This document shows positions 1 to 8,863 of a DNA stretch of 58,362 nt, piece after piece. The stretch's first letter is position 1; every line of letters starts with the position of its first letter. The notes under the pieces are model-generated. The model was not told the origin of the DNA. It did no database searches and saw only the letters and a list, made by a program, of their open reading frames with translations. Source of the DNA: an uncultured Blautia sp. (lineage in GTDB: Bacteria > Bacillota > Clostridia > Lachnospirales > Lachnospiraceae); assembly GCA_900543715.1 (NCBI GenBank), contig UQSX01000013.1, forward strand, positions 1-58,362, in the 5' to 3' direction. The position numbers and the translations under genes are program-made.

Positions 1-1
1 G

Positions 2-1300
2 TCATCTCTGGCCTCCATATACCCGGATCACAGAGGATATCTTATGTACTGCATTCAAGCCCTCTACGATCATCATGGCATCATTAAAGTTTCCTTCCCG
101 TACTTTAGAGGTTACCACTACGATTTCTGCCAGATCTCCGTCCTTGTGCCTCTGTATCATCTGGGCAATACTCACATTGTTATTTCCCAGCACACTGGCA
201 ATTCCTGCCAGTACGCCTGGGCGGTCATCTACATGAAGCCGCATGAAGAAACGGCTTTCGATATCTTCTGCCTCTTTCACGGGAAGATTTTTGTAACAGG
301 TACAGCTGATCCTTCCCGTACAGTTAAAGAGGATATTCCTTACAATATCAAAAACATCTCCCACAATAGCGCTGGCTGTAGGCATTTCCCCTGCTCCTCT
401 TCCATAGAACATGGCATCACCTACTGCATCACCTTTTACAAAGACTGCATTGTAAGAATCATTGACAGTTGCCAAAGGATGCTCCTGGGGAACCAGCATA
501 GGCTGGACCCGAACCTCGATTCCGGAATCTGTATTTCTGGCCAATCCCATAAGCTTGATCACACAGCCCAATTCCCTGGCGTACCGGATATCCTTTGCAG
601 AAATATGAGTAATCCCTTCTGTGATCACATCTTCAAAAGTAACTCTGGAGTTAAAGGCAATGGAAGCCAGAATAGCCATCTTTCTTCCTGCGTCCAGCCC
701 CTGGATATCTGCTGTAGGATCAGCCTCCGCATAGCCCAGCCTGGTGGCCAGAGCCAAGGCTTCTGCAAATTCCATTCCTTCCTGGGTCATCTTGGTAAGG
801 ATAAAATTCGTAGTTCCATTGACAATTCCCACCACCTCTGACAGATGATTGCCTGCCAGGCACTGTTTCAGCGGGCGTATAATAGGAATTCCCCCCGCCA
901 CTGCCGCCTCAAAAAGAAAATCTCTGTTGTTGGTTGCCGCACAGTCCAGTACTTCCTGTCCGTAAGAGGCCACCAAGTCTTTATTCGCCGTCACCACATG
1001 TTTTCCTGCCTTTAAGGCCTCCAGCATATAAGTCTTGGCTGGCTCGATTCCTCCCATGACCTCTATCACAATCTCAATGGAATCATCCTCCAGGATCTCT
1101 TTCCAGTCATTAGTCAAAAGCTCTGGCTCTTCGATTTTAGCCGCAGCCTTTTTCAGATTTCTCACCAGGATTTTTTTTATCTCTGCCCTGGCTCCGATTT
1201 TATCTTCCATGTCATCCTGCTGCATTTTCAGGACTTTATAGACACCGGTTCCCACTGTTCCCAGCCCCAGAAGGGCTACATTAATCACTTTTTTGCTCAT
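2..1300 (-). CDS. hom: Homoserine dehydrogenase
   Basis: NADP-dependent reduction of aspartate semialdehyde to homoserine, the branch point to threonine and methionine, in the cytoplasm. The 432-residue protein has an N-terminal Rossmann motif (ALLGLGTVGTGVYK, about residues 9-22), the central homoserine dehydrogenase signature (AEADPTADIQGLDAGRK, around 190-207) and a C-terminal ACT domain (about 350-430), as in the long Firmicute form that is feedback-inhibited by threonine. The stop codon sits at bases 2-4, so the gene is complete. The ATG follows GGAAGAAAAGA and overlaps the end of the upstream PHP gene by 20 bases, which suggests coupled translation. The family is certain; allosteric control by threonine is inferred from the ACT domain. 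Confidence 0.95.
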   Translation of the reverse strand: MSKKVINVALLGLGTVGTGVYKVLKMQQDDMEDKIGARAEIKKILVRNLKKAAAKIEEPELLTNDWKEILEDDSIEIVIEVMGGIEPAKTYMLEALKAGKHVVTANKDLVASYGQEVLDCAATNNRDFLFEAAVAGGIPIIRPLKQCLAGNHLSEVVGIVNGTTNFILTKMTQEGMEFAEALALATRLGYAEADPTADIQGLDAGRKMAILASIAFNSRVTFEDVITEGITHISAKDIRYARELGCVIKLMGLARNTDSGIEVRVQPMLVPQEHPLATVNDSYNAVFVKGDAVGDAMFYGRGAGEMPTASAIVGDVFDIVRNILFNCTGRISCTCYKNLPVKEAEDIESRFFMRLHVDDRPGVLAGIASVLGNNNVSIAQMIQRHKDGDLAEIVVVTSKVREGNFNDAMMIVEGLNAVHKISSVIRVYGGQR

Positions 1301-2105
1301 TCTTTTCTTCCTTTTTTACTTCTACTCTTTCTACATATCCCTTCTTCATCTTGTTGCTCCTGCTCAGGGCTTTACTCCATCCTCCCACTTTATTGTATAC
1401 CCAGAAAGAACGTGAAAAGAGACCCTTGGCTTTCCCCATTTTTTCCTTAGTAGTATTGGTATAAATAGAACCGCCGCATTCCATAGGCGTTCCTTTCATA
1501 ATATGAGTGATAAGATCTGATTCACAGGTCACATCATCTGGGATTTCTGTGTAAGCCAGGCCAATGCAGTCTGCTTTGTGAGCATCACTGCCGCCTGTTC
1601 CTGGCAATCCATATTGCTCTGCAACAGCTTTTGCTCTGTCGTTTACCTCCTGAGGTTCACAGGCATTGAAAATTTCCATGAAATCAAATTCTTTTAGGAT
1701 ATCCGGATTTCTCTGATAAGCCTTTGCGTTCATAAAACTCATATACTTTTCTCCGCAGGGATGGGCAGGTCCCAGGATTCCTCCGTAATTATGAACAATA
1801 GGAATCAGCATCTGCACCGGGATCCCCCGAAGCTCTAAAAGCCGCAGCTTTATAGTCTCCGGCATGATCACCAGAATATGGCCTGCGTCCAGGGTATCAT
1901 ATTCTATTCCTTTCAGGACCAAAAAATCCTGATACTTATCTCCTTTGATATTCTTCTTCCAATAGCGATATCCCCCGTAGGAGTCATGGTCCGTCACCAG
2001 CATGCCTCCGAATCCCTGATTCCGCAGCATACGTATATACTGTTCAATAGGTACTTTCCCGTCCGGGGAACCTTCCCGTGTATGGCAGTGCATATCAATC
2101 TTCAC
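1281..2105 (-). CDS. PHP-domain metal-dependent phosphoesterase
   Basis: A 274-residue protein starting with the PHP metal-binding motif MHCHTREGSPDG (residues 5-16) and carrying further metal ligands in TDHDSYGG and HPCGEKY, and GGSDAHK near residue 176. The PHP family hydrolyses phosphoesters such as nucleotide bisphosphates or oligonucleotide ends at a two- or three-metal site; the substrate here is unknown. The start is a GTG preceded by AGGAGAGG at good spacing. The 3' end overlaps hom by 20 bases, so the two are probably co-transcribed. The C-terminus is very lysine/glutamate-rich, which may be a poorly conserved tail. Confidence 0.85.
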   Translation of the reverse strand: MKIDMHCHTREGSPDGKVPIEQYIRMLRNQGFGGMLVTDHDSYGGYRYWKKNIKGDKYQDFLVLKGIEYDTLDAGHILVIMPETIKLRLLELRGIPVQMLIPIVHNYGGILGPAHPCGEKYMSFMNAKAYQRNPDILKEFDFMEIFNACEPQEVNDRAKAVAEQYGLPGTGGSDAHKADCIGLAYTEIPDDVTCESDLITHIMKGTPMECGGSIYTNTTKEKMGKAKGLFSRSFWVYNKVGGWSKALSRSNKMKKGYVERVEVKKEEKNEQKSD

Positions 2106-2219
2106 GGCAACCTCTCCTTTCCTGAACCAATACTCAGAAAATGTATTTTTTCGCCTCTATACAGACTTCTCATTTTAAGCGTACCGTCTCATTCATATTT
2201 CACATATTGACGCAGCACA

Positions 2220-3017
2220 CTAGTTGTCCTGAGGAACCATGTTAAAGCGCTGCCTCAGTCCCTGTATCTTCTCTTTCGGAATGATCAGATTAAATCCCTG
2301 GGGATTGATAATGATCCCTTTTGCTGCCGGGATCATCACTTTATCCAGATTATCAAATCCTACCAGCAAGGCCTGAAGCTTTTTCTCTTTATTAAACTTA
2401 CGGAACTCTTCTGCATCTGTAAACAGAGGCTGGTACACATCTCCCTGATTATTTTTGATGTAAGGCACCTGTACATTTTTCGGATCCTGGCCCTCTTCCG
2501 GTCTCTGTACTGCCATAAGATATCTGCTTTTCACCACATTTGCAGCTACCTCTTCCTCCAGTTCCGGAAGATTATCCTTTTCCTCATTGGCACCGCCTCT
2601 TCGCAGTTCCTGCATGAAATAAATACCGGAAAGCTGGAGCTGCGGATTGAAAAGAGGCTGTTTTTCCTTTGGCAGAGCAGAAAAATCCGGTTTCTTGATA
2701 ATCTCTTCCAGATCAAATTCTGTGGCCCTATCTTTCTCATAGAACACCACTGCGTTGACTCCCAGAGTGTAAAGGGTGGTATAAAAGCTCAGATAGCTCT
2801 TGTTCTCCACTTTAATAGCAGCAATTGGGTTTTTCTTATCTGTAAAAGGCTTCACAGCCTTTTCCAGCTCTTCCTTACTCTCAAATATCCATACCTGGTC
2901 ATTGAAGCTCTCCGGATCACAGATTACATAGGGCAGTCTGGTAGCCCTGGAAAGAATGGTATAAACCTCTCCCAGAGTCTGTATTTTTCTGATCAGTTCT
3001 TTTCTAATAGCATCCAT
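2220..3017 (-). CDS. SseB family protein
   Basis: A 265-residue soluble protein that resembles the SseB N-terminal domain family: a conserved core beginning near YVICDPESF, a middle segment with PLFTDAEEFRKFNKEKKLQ (about 190-208) and a C-terminal MIPAAKGIIINPQGFNLIIP stretch. SseB-like domains are widespread in Lachnospiraceae, and no biochemical function is established for these stand-alone forms. The ATG follows CAGGAGAAACAAA. It is followed 114 bases later by the PHP gene. No signal peptide or membrane segment is visible. Confidence 0.75.
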   Translation of the reverse strand: MDAIRKELIRKIQTLGEVYTILSRATRLPYVICDPESFNDQVWIFESKEELEKAVKPFTDKKNPIAAIKVENKSYLSFYTTLYTLGVNAVVFYEKDRATEFDLEEIIKKPDFSALPKEKQPLFNPQLQLSGIYFMQELRRGGANEEKDNLPELEEEVAANVVKSRYLMAVQRPEEGQDPKNVQVPYIKNNQGDVYQPLFTDAEEFRKFNKEKKLQALLVGFDNLDKVMIPAAKGIIINPQGFNLIIPKEKIQGLRQRFNMVPQDN

Positions 3018-3089
3018 TTTGTTTCTCCTGTTGTGTTCATCATTCTCTGTCTCTAGTATACACCTTTTTCTGCGTTTTGTCCCCGGGAA

Positions 3090-3629
3090 TCAGGAAAAAA
3101 ACAGAAGGCTGAAGAAAGCCACCTCTCCCTGGCACCAGTAAGGCATATCGCATTTTTCTGCCAGCTTGTCCACCTGAATACAGTAGGCTGAAAGGCAGGA
3201 AGCGATCCTTTCTGGAAAATGGCAGGTTTTTCCTTCTTTTTTTCCACAGACCTTACAGATCTGACAGGGACCTGCCATGGCCGGAAGAAAGTCTCCCAGC
3301 GTCTCTGAAAGGTCATCGATCAGTTCCCAGGTCATCTGGTTGTGGCGGTGCTTGATCTTCCTGGTCTCCTGATCGTCAGTAATATCTTTCACCAGCGAAA
3401 TGGTCTGGAGTACCAGGACCTGAGAATATTTCCTGGTTTTTTCTTCCATTTCCTCAGGTGTACCGCATTCTGGAGGACATGAATAGTTATTTCCATAATT
3501 CCCGCAATAATTTACCTCACAATATTTTCTCAGAGAATGGTCAAAACTCAGCTCCCCTGCCGGAAGGATCCTGCAGTTGTCAAAGCCCGCCTCTTCTGCC
3601 TTTCTCAGCACTTCCTCTTCCTGTATCAT
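3090..3629 (-). CDS. DUF2284 family cysteine-rich metal-binding protein
   Basis: I place the start at the ATG at 3629, which has a GGAGGAAG ribosome binding site; the frame stays open further upstream without a comparable site. The 179-residue product has the cysteine pattern of DUF2284 (predicted metal or Fe-S binding): CEVNYCGNYGNNYSCPPECG near residues 33-52, then CQICKVCGKKEGKTC near 120, and it ends with the typical hydrophobic FFSLLFF. These cysteines could hold an iron-sulfur cluster. Function is unknown. It lies 58 bases downstream of a membrane-anchored protein gene on the same strand and may be co-transcribed with it. Confidence 0.75.
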   Translation of the reverse strand: MIQEEEVLRKAEEAGFDNCRILPAGELSFDHSLRKYCEVNYCGNYGNNYSCPPECGTPEEMEEKTRKYSQVLVLQTISLVKDITDDQETRKIKHRHNQMTWELIDDLSETLGDFLPAMAGPCQICKVCGKKEGKTCHFPERIASCLSAYCIQVDKLAEKCDMPYWCQGEVAFFSLLFFS

Positions 3630-3687
3630 CTTTCTTCCTCCCATTTCCTGTCCAATACAGCCTTTAAGCTGTGTAAAATCCGTTGAT

Positions 3688-4563
3688 TTACTCAGAAGGC
3701 ACCCAGAATCCATATTCCGCAGTACCCTGTTCCCACTGCCCCTGCACCAGGTATACAGAACCAGGCTGGGCGTTAAACTCCAGATTTCCCTTTCCATTTT
3801 TTGTCACTTCCACAGCTGTTCCCTCCGGAATCTGGTCAGCACTGTCCTGGTACTGTCCCAGAAGGGTATCATCCCAAACCAGAAGCTCTACACTCTCGGG
3901 TACTTCGTCAAAGTACAGTTCCATAGTCATGGGTTCTGAAATCTTCTTCACTTCCACCGGCTCTGTATGAAGGACATGAGCCCCATCTGTAGTAACAGTC
4001 CTGCTCTCCCCACTTTCATCTGTATATGTCCAGGTATAACTGAGGGGATCCGGGATCATCACTGCCGCATCTGCCAGTTCATCCCTATAGCACACATTCA
4101 GATAAGGCAGCTCTGAGGGATCCTTTTCTACAAAAAGCTCCTCCAGATAATGCCCGTATTGATCAATATATTCCTGGTTAGACTGCTCTGTTCTTTCCAT
4201 TTTTGTGATCCCATTGTACTGGGCAGGATAGGATTCAGCAATAACGCCGTTTCCCCAGATATTCAGCACATCTCCGCTGTTCAGATCTTCCTGGGTGATC
4301 TTTTCGCCATCCTCATCATAGAGTTCGCTCTCGGGTATGTTTCCATCAAATGGGTATTCCTCTGTCAGATTTACAAAAATACTGTTTCCGTCCTCTTTCT
4401 CTAAATAAACCGCCTTCAGTGCATATTCTCCCTGGACCTGATTTTCCTCCTGGGGTTCCTCTGAAGAAAATTGACTTCTCAGCATGTTGGCTGCTGTTAA
4501 AATGACCAGGGTCACCAGCAGTACGCCAATATAAACAATGGGACTTGTATTATTATTTCTCAT
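3688..4563 (-). CDS. Membrane-anchored extracytoplasmic protein of unknown function
   Basis: The 291-residue product has a short basic N-terminus, one transmembrane segment (about residues 9-27, YIGVLLVTLVILTAANML) and an acidic exported domain. There is no lipobox cysteine, so it should be an uncleaved N-terminal anchor. The middle (IWGNGVIAESYPAQYNGITK) resembles the OB-like YobA/DUF3221 type of secreted protein, and a C-terminal segment (PVEVKKISEPMTMELYFDEV) has an immunoglobulin-like beta pattern; both are impressions. The ATG has the site CAGGAGG. A promoter candidate lies about 100 bases upstream. I do not recognise a specific function. Confidence 0.6.
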   Translation of the reverse strand: MRNNNTSPIVYIGVLLVTLVILTAANMLRSQFSSEEPQEENQVQGEYALKAVYLEKEDGNSIFVNLTEEYPFDGNIPESELYDEDGEKITQEDLNSGDVLNIWGNGVIAESYPAQYNGITKMERTEQSNQEYIDQYGHYLEELFVEKDPSELPYLNVCYRDELADAAVMIPDPLSYTWTYTDESGESRTVTTDGAHVLHTEPVEVKKISEPMTMELYFDEVPESVELLVWDDTLLGQYQDSADQIPEGTAVEVTKNGKGNLEFNAQPGSVYLVQGQWEQGTAEYGFWVPSE

Positions 4564-4654
4564 AAGACCTCCTGTTTCTTTTTAAGGATACCATGAAACA
4601 ACGAGCCAAACGGACATTTATGTTCATTTGGCGGCTGTAGGCGATACTAGATAT

Positions 4655-4683
4655 AGTGTACCATAATCTTCAGTCTCGCACAA
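4655..4683 (-). promoter_or_regulatory. Sigma-A-like promoter for the membrane protein gene
   Basis: On the minus strand TTGTGC and TACACT are separated by 17 bases, and the -10 is extended by TG. It points towards the gene starting at 4563. A short inverted repeat (GCCAAA/TTTGGC, 4608-4635) lies between this promoter and the gene and could be an operator, which is a guess. Confidence 0.45.
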
Positions 4684-4793
4684 TGGAAGTATCCTTCCAA
4701 AACGGTTGGTTTTACCATTTCCTATATTTCAGCCGTTTCTTACAGTCAGAAAAAACAGCCTCAAAAATGAATCTGTTTATCCGATTTCTTATT

Positions 4794-5330
4794 CTATTTT
4801 AACACTTCTTCGTATAAATTATTTCCCTGAGAATCAATAACTACGATCACTGGGAGATTCTCTACTTCCAGCTTTCTGATAGCCTCTGTTCCCAGATCCT
4901 CATAGGCGATCACTTCTGCCTTTTTTATACATTTAGAAAGAAGAGCTCCTGCTCCTCCCACTGCAGCGAAAAATACTGCACCGTTCCGGACAATAGCCTC
5001 TGTTACCTCTGGTTTTCTTTTTCCTTTTCCAATCATGGCTGTAAGGCCCAGGTCCAGAAGCCTGGGGGTATATTTATCCATACGGCTGGCAGTGGTAGGC
5101 CCTGCAGAGCCAATAGGCCTTCCCTCTCTTGCCGGGGTAGGTCCCATATAGTAAATCACATTCCCTTCCAGTTCTATTGGAAGCTTCTCTCCCTTATCAA
5201 GTGCCTGGGACATCCGCAGATGTGCCGCATCTCTGGCTGTATAGATAGTTCCCGTAATATATACATAATCCCCTGCTCTCAAGGTCTTTACCTCTTCCCG
5301 ATCCAGAGGCGCTTTCATATATCTGTCCAT
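4794..5330 (-). CDS. Class I fumarase-type hydratase beta subunit (probable mesaconase)
   Basis: The 178-residue protein is the C-terminal half of a two-subunit class I (4Fe-4S) fumarase/L-tartrate dehydratase. It shows LRAGDYVYITGTIYTARDAA (18-37), GPTPAREGRPIGSAGPTTASRMD (68-90) and the AVGGAGALLSKCIKK segment. Fumarases of this class also hydrate mesaconate to (S)-citramalate. Because the gene follows mal and precedes nothing else metabolic, mesaconase is the natural role: step three of the methylaspartate route. It starts 21 bases after the alpha subunit with the site GGAGGAAGG. Whether fumarate is also a physiological substrate cannot be read from the sequence. Confidence 0.88.
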   Translation of the reverse strand: MDRYMKAPLDREEVKTLRAGDYVYITGTIYTARDAAHLRMSQALDKGEKLPIELEGNVIYYMGPTPAREGRPIGSAGPTTASRMDKYTPRLLDLGLTAMIGKGKRKPEVTEAIVRNGAVFFAAVGGAGALLSKCIKKAEVIAYEDLGTEAIRKLEVENLPVIVVIDSQGNNLYEEVLK

Positions 5331-5351
5331 GTTCCTTCCTCCTGTAAATTC

Positions 5352-6197
5352 TTAGATGGTCCGCACTATATGGCGGTTTACATGGCAGCACATATTCACT
5401 GCCACTGGAAGTCCCGCAATGTGGGTAGCATAAGTATTGATATTCACTGCCAGAGCGGTAGTATCTCCGCCCAATCCAGCAGGGCCCAGACCAATTTCAT
5501 TGATCTTTGCAAGAAGCTCCTCCTCCATCTCCTTTATATGAGGCAGGGGAGAATGGGCCCCGATTTCTCTTGTTAAGGCTTTTTTAGCCAGAATGGCTGC
5601 TTTCTCAAATGTACCTCCGATACCTACTCCTACGACTACTGGGGGACAGGCGTTAGGACCTGCTTCTCTTACTGTATTCAGAATAGCCTCTTTGACTCCT
5701 TCTGCTCCATCTGCCGGTTTCAGCATACAGATTTTGCTCATGTTCTCACTTCCAAAACCTTTTGGCGCCAAAGTGATCTCCACCTGGTCTCCAGGAACAA
5801 TCTCATAGTGGATTACCGCAGGCGTATTGTCTTTCGTATTCACTCTCAAAAGAGGATCTCCTACTACAGATTTTCTCAGATAGCCTTCTTCATATCCCCG
5901 GCGAACACCTTCATTCACTGCTTCTTCTACACTGCCGCCTTCAAAATGTACATCCTGGCCGATTTTCAGGAAGACTACGGCCATACCTGTATCCTGGCAG
6001 ATCGGGATCATATCCTCTCCAGCAATGTCCAGATTTTCCAGAAGCTGGCCCAGTATCTGCTTTGCCAAGGGCTTTGATTCCTTGTCATAAGCCTCCCGCA
6101 TAGCCTTCTCCATATCAGGCGCCAGATAGTGGTTTGCCTGAATACACATTTCTTTAATGTTTTCTGTGAGCAGCTCTGTATTTACGCTTCTAATCAT
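5352..6197 (-). CDS. Class I fumarase-type hydratase alpha subunit (probable mesaconase)
   Basis: The 281-residue catalytic subunit carries the 4Fe-4S ligands of class I fumarases: the cysteine in PICQDTGMA, the cysteine in ICMLKPADG and a cysteine in the C-terminal NMCCHVN segment, plus GVGIGGTFEKAA and the GLGGDTTALAV motif. The ATG at 6197 is preceded by GGAGG at good spacing; an upstream in-frame TTG overlaps that site and is less likely. In this cluster it should add water to mesaconate between Mal and citramalate lyase. It is a separate-subunit form like the clostridial mesaconase, not the fused enterobacterial FumA. It is oxygen-sensitive by analogy. Confidence 0.9.
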   Translation of the reverse strand: MIRSVNTELLTENIKEMCIQANHYLAPDMEKAMREAYDKESKPLAKQILGQLLENLDIAGEDMIPICQDTGMAVVFLKIGQDVHFEGGSVEEAVNEGVRRGYEEGYLRKSVVGDPLLRVNTKDNTPAVIHYEIVPGDQVEITLAPKGFGSENMSKICMLKPADGAEGVKEAILNTVREAGPNACPPVVVGVGIGGTFEKAAILAKKALTREIGAHSPLPHIKEMEEELLAKINEIGLGPAGLGGDTTALAVNINTYATHIAGLPVAVNMCCHVNRHIVRTI

Positions 6198-6228
6198 ATC
6201 TTTATTTTCCTCCAATGTTACTAGTGCA

Positions 6229-7173
6229 CTAACTTCTGTGAAGCTGCCGGTTCAGATCGATACGGTTCAGCTCATGGATATCTTCTGTTCTGTTTCCTCC
6301 GATCAGACCGATCAGCATATAATACCCTGTAGCCGGATCCTGTGGATAATCTTTAACCAGCGTAAAGTCCTCAATCTTTCCTGTGCTGGAAATATGCATT
6401 CTGGGTCCCAGGCACTCTATGATATAATCTCCGATCTGCACATGGTTTTCATCGTAATAAGATACCGGCAGGTCCTTTTTTACTGCTTCCCGGACCTTCT
6501 CCTCCAGCCATTCCAGATCTACAGAGGGCTTTTCCTCAAACAGCAGAACGAAGCCATGGCGCACATCTGATCTGGGGCCGTCCTGGGCATAGCCTTCCCC
6601 CATGAAATACACACACAGGTCTTCCAGGGTATGGGCCATTTTCCGGTAGGCTACAGACTTATGCACAATGCCGGCAATATTCTCCGGCAACGGCCCAAAC
6701 ATATTAGGCCTGGTGATAATGATCTCCTCTCCGATCCCTACCAGAAGATCCGCATTTCTGTTCAGGAAAGGATGAATGAGCTCAAAGTGCTCTACGATCA
6801 CCATTTTCCCATACCTGGCAGCCTCCAGAATGGCATCTGCCAGCACATGCATCTGGGTAAAGGCAGACTCAAAACGGATATCCAGGTGGTATGTATGGGG
6901 AGAAAAGGGGTCTGACAAGTCTTCATGGAGAAGGGGAAGAGGACGGACATTGACGCCTTCGTCATCGTTGGTCAGGTCCAGTCCGGGAAACATTCCCTTA
7001 ATGAGCAGGCTCTTTCCTGCTCCCGCATCCCCGATTATACCGATAATGTGATCAAAGGGGCTGAGGTACATCTGGCTCAGCTGCATCCCCAGGTCTGCCA
7101 TACGGCGGTTTCCTCTGGGGGCAAAATAAAAACTGTACAGGTTACTGTCCTGCATTTGTCTTGAATATGCCAT
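6229..7173 (-). CDS. P-loop ATP-binding protein of the methylaspartate cluster, function unknown
   Basis: A 314-residue protein with a clear Walker A motif GDAGAGKS (48-55) in the context HIIGIIGDAGAGKSLLIKG and a possible Walker B strand KMVIVEH (123-129). The C-terminal part (about 185-280) contains MAHTLEDLCVYFM, DVRHGFVLLFEE and a beta-rich GDYIIECLGPRMHIS stretch. From memory, similar proteins sit in methylaspartate clusters of other clostridia and are sometimes annotated after the alanyl-tRNA synthetase second additional domain, but the HxxxH of that domain is not visible. It lies between mal and the mesaconase genes with 31-base spacing to the latter. It could be a chaperone or metal/cofactor-loading ATPase; this is inference. 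Confidence 0.6.
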   Translation of the reverse strand: MAYSRQMQDSNLYSFYFAPRGNRRMADLGMQLSQMYLSPFDHIIGIIGDAGAGKSLLIKGMFPGLDLTNDDEGVNVRPLPLLHEDLSDPFSPHTYHLDIRFESAFTQMHVLADAILEAARYGKMVIVEHFELIHPFLNRNADLLVGIGEEIIITRPNMFGPLPENIAGIVHKSVAYRKMAHTLEDLCVYFMGEGYAQDGPRSDVRHGFVLLFEEKPSVDLEWLEEKVREAVKKDLPVSYYDENHVQIGDYIIECLGPRMHISSTGKIEDFTLVKDYPQDPATGYYMLIGLIGGNRTEDIHELNRIDLNRQLHRS

Positions 7174-7203
7174 AAAATTTTCCTCTCAGATTTAAAGCCA
7201 GAA

Positions 7204-7245
7204 GGCCAAACACGCTTTACGAATCCTTCTGCAAGCGGTTTGGCC
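7204..7245 (-). promoter_or_regulatory. Intercistronic hairpin between mal and the P-loop gene
   Basis: GGCCAAAC pairs with GTTTGGCC, and inside it CGCTT pairs with AAGCG, giving a 13-bp stem with one bulge. There is no run of T after the stem in the direction of transcription, so it is more likely an mRNA-processing or stability element than a terminator. Confidence 0.5.
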
Positions 7246-7269
7246 TTTCTATATCCTATATACTTCCTG

Positions 7270-8514
7270 CTATTTTCTTGCTTTTCTCAGAGCAAGGATT
7301 CTTTCCATTTCATTGTAAACAATCATGTAGCCTTCGTCAACACCCATACCAGGCTTTGCCAGGATCTGATCCGGTTTTGTGGCCATCGCACAGTTTACGC
7401 ATACCTGGGCAGACCGGTCTGTCTCATTGCAGGTTCCACCCTGGTAAGCGCCGAAGCCTTTCTCTTTGCAATAGAGAACAGCCTCTACGATATTGTTGAT
7501 GCCTCCCAGGTCCGGAGTCTTGATCTGAGCCATATGTCCGGCTTTATTGTCAGCAAAATATTTTACATCTTCCAGGGTATTGCACCACTCATCTGCAACC
7601 AGCTCTACGTTAATGCCTCTTCTGTCAACTTCTTCTCTGAGACCTTTCAGGCAGAGCATCTGTTTTTCTCTTTCCTCTGCATCCATAGGACCTTCAATTC
7701 TTAAATGGAATGGCTTAGCTGCCTCTTCCAGCTCTGCCAGATAATCTGCCATAGCCGGGTAATTGTCCACGCCGAAAATCGCTCCGATAGTTCCATATAC
7801 GTCAATGTGGAAAATCGGCATATAATCTTCGTCATGGCGGAGCTTCAGCACACGGTCTCTCAGCCATGCCACATACTCCTTCAGAATCTCTCCATGCTCG
7901 CCCAGCTTTGTCTTTACATTATTGATCAGAGCATGAGGCATTACTGCAGCGCCCTTTAAGATCATCTTGTCTGCATTATCATAGCGGCTGTCACCGGACT
8001 GGGTGAAAATCGGGATCGGCTCCTCTGAAACTGTTGTTCCATACTCATCTGCAACTACTTCACACATAAGACGTTTGGTAGATTTTGCCACAGCATCCAG
8101 AATGGCCTGGCTTACACCGTAGCGGATAGCTGTGTGAAGACGTTTTCCGTCTACCTGGATATTCTCCAGCATCTCACACAGACCTTTGAAGCTGTCTGCC
8201 TCTTTGCCAACCAGTTCCGGTTTGATATATTTCTCAATAATGGGGATAAAATCCTCAGCCAGGAACAGAGGATCACGGCCGCCTGCTCCAGAATACTGTA
8301 CAGCGGCGCAGTCGCCCCAGGCAATCTGACCGTCTTCCAGGATCAACATAACGGAGATAGCCTCTCCCGCCTGTCTCACAGACTTAAACCCAGGGGTTAC
8401 AGTCTCACCAAAATAAGCTGCACCGTCAGAAACGGCACCTTTTTTAATTGCTCTCTGATCATCAAAGAAAAATCCTGTTCTGGCTTTGGAACACACAAGA
8501 TCTACTATTTTCAT
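7270..8514 (-). CDS. mal: Methylaspartate ammonia-lyase
   Basis: Eliminates ammonia from (2S,3S)-3-methylaspartate to give mesaconate. The 414-residue protein is collinear with the well-studied Clostridium tetanomorphum enzyme, an enolase-superfamily TIM barrel. Recognisable segments are FFFDDQRAIKKGA (15-27), DCAAVQYSGAGGRDPLFLA (68-86), HIDVYGTIG (236-244) and LRIEGPMD (271-278). The catalytic residues correspond to His194 (VMPHALINN) and Lys332 (QIKTPDLGG), and the Mg ligands to the acidic residues of the three barrel strands. It starts with ATG behind AAAAAGGAGAAAAAA. An 857-bp palindrome-rich spacer separates it from glmE. Confidence 0.97.
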   Translation of the reverse strand: MKIVDLVCSKARTGFFFDDQRAIKKGAVSDGAAYFGETVTPGFKSVRQAGEAISVMLILEDGQIAWGDCAAVQYSGAGGRDPLFLAEDFIPIIEKYIKPELVGKEADSFKGLCEMLENIQVDGKRLHTAIRYGVSQAILDAVAKSTKRLMCEVVADEYGTTVSEEPIPIFTQSGDSRYDNADKMILKGAAVMPHALINNVKTKLGEHGEILKEYVAWLRDRVLKLRHDEDYMPIFHIDVYGTIGAIFGVDNYPAMADYLAELEEAAKPFHLRIEGPMDAEEREKQMLCLKGLREEVDRRGINVELVADEWCNTLEDVKYFADNKAGHMAQIKTPDLGGINNIVEAVLYCKEKGFGAYQGGTCNETDRSAQVCVNCAMATKPDQILAKPGMGVDEGYMIVYNEMERILALRKARK

Positions 8515-8590
8515 TTTTTTCTCCTTTTTACGGAGCCGAAGGGGATTTTTGGCGAAAACGAAAGGAGTGGGAAAGGGAGGTTATAATGGT

Positions 8591-8715
8591 CAGTCCCTTC
8601 AATGCATTGCATTCGCCTCAGGGGACATAGGCGTCTTTTCTTGCTCAAAACCCTTTTCAATTCGCAGAAAAGACGCCTATATCCCCTAAGGTGTTCAGAT
8701 TTCTTGCAGGGACTG
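8591..8715 (+). repeat. Palindromic repeat, type 1, copy 1
   Basis: A 125-base unit bounded by CAGTCCC and GGGACTG. Inside, a 22-base arm (8620-8641) pairs with 8666-8687 around a 24-base loop that begins TGCTCAAAACC. The second copy at 8864-8988 has the same length, loop and ends, with a C-G to T-A compensatory change in the stem. GGAT follows the right end. It overlaps no gene. Confidence 0.85.
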
Positions 8716-8759
8716 GGATTTAGGTTTTCTTTTCCCTGGTTTTCATTTTCGGCAATATG

Positions 8760-8803
8760 CAGCCGGCGGCTTCGCAAATCTTTGCCAGCTGCCCATCCGG
8801 CTG
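8760..8803. repeat. Small hairpin between the two type 1 repeats
   Basis: CAGCCGG pairs with CCGGCTG about 30 bases away, with partial inner pairing (GGC/GCC). It is a single copy. It may be part of the same palindrome-rich spacer or chance. Confidence 0.35.
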
Positions 8804-8863
8804 TTGGTTTTTGGCTCCGGTTTGTTTATGATTTGTTTTTTTGTTAATTCGCTGGTGAATGAA

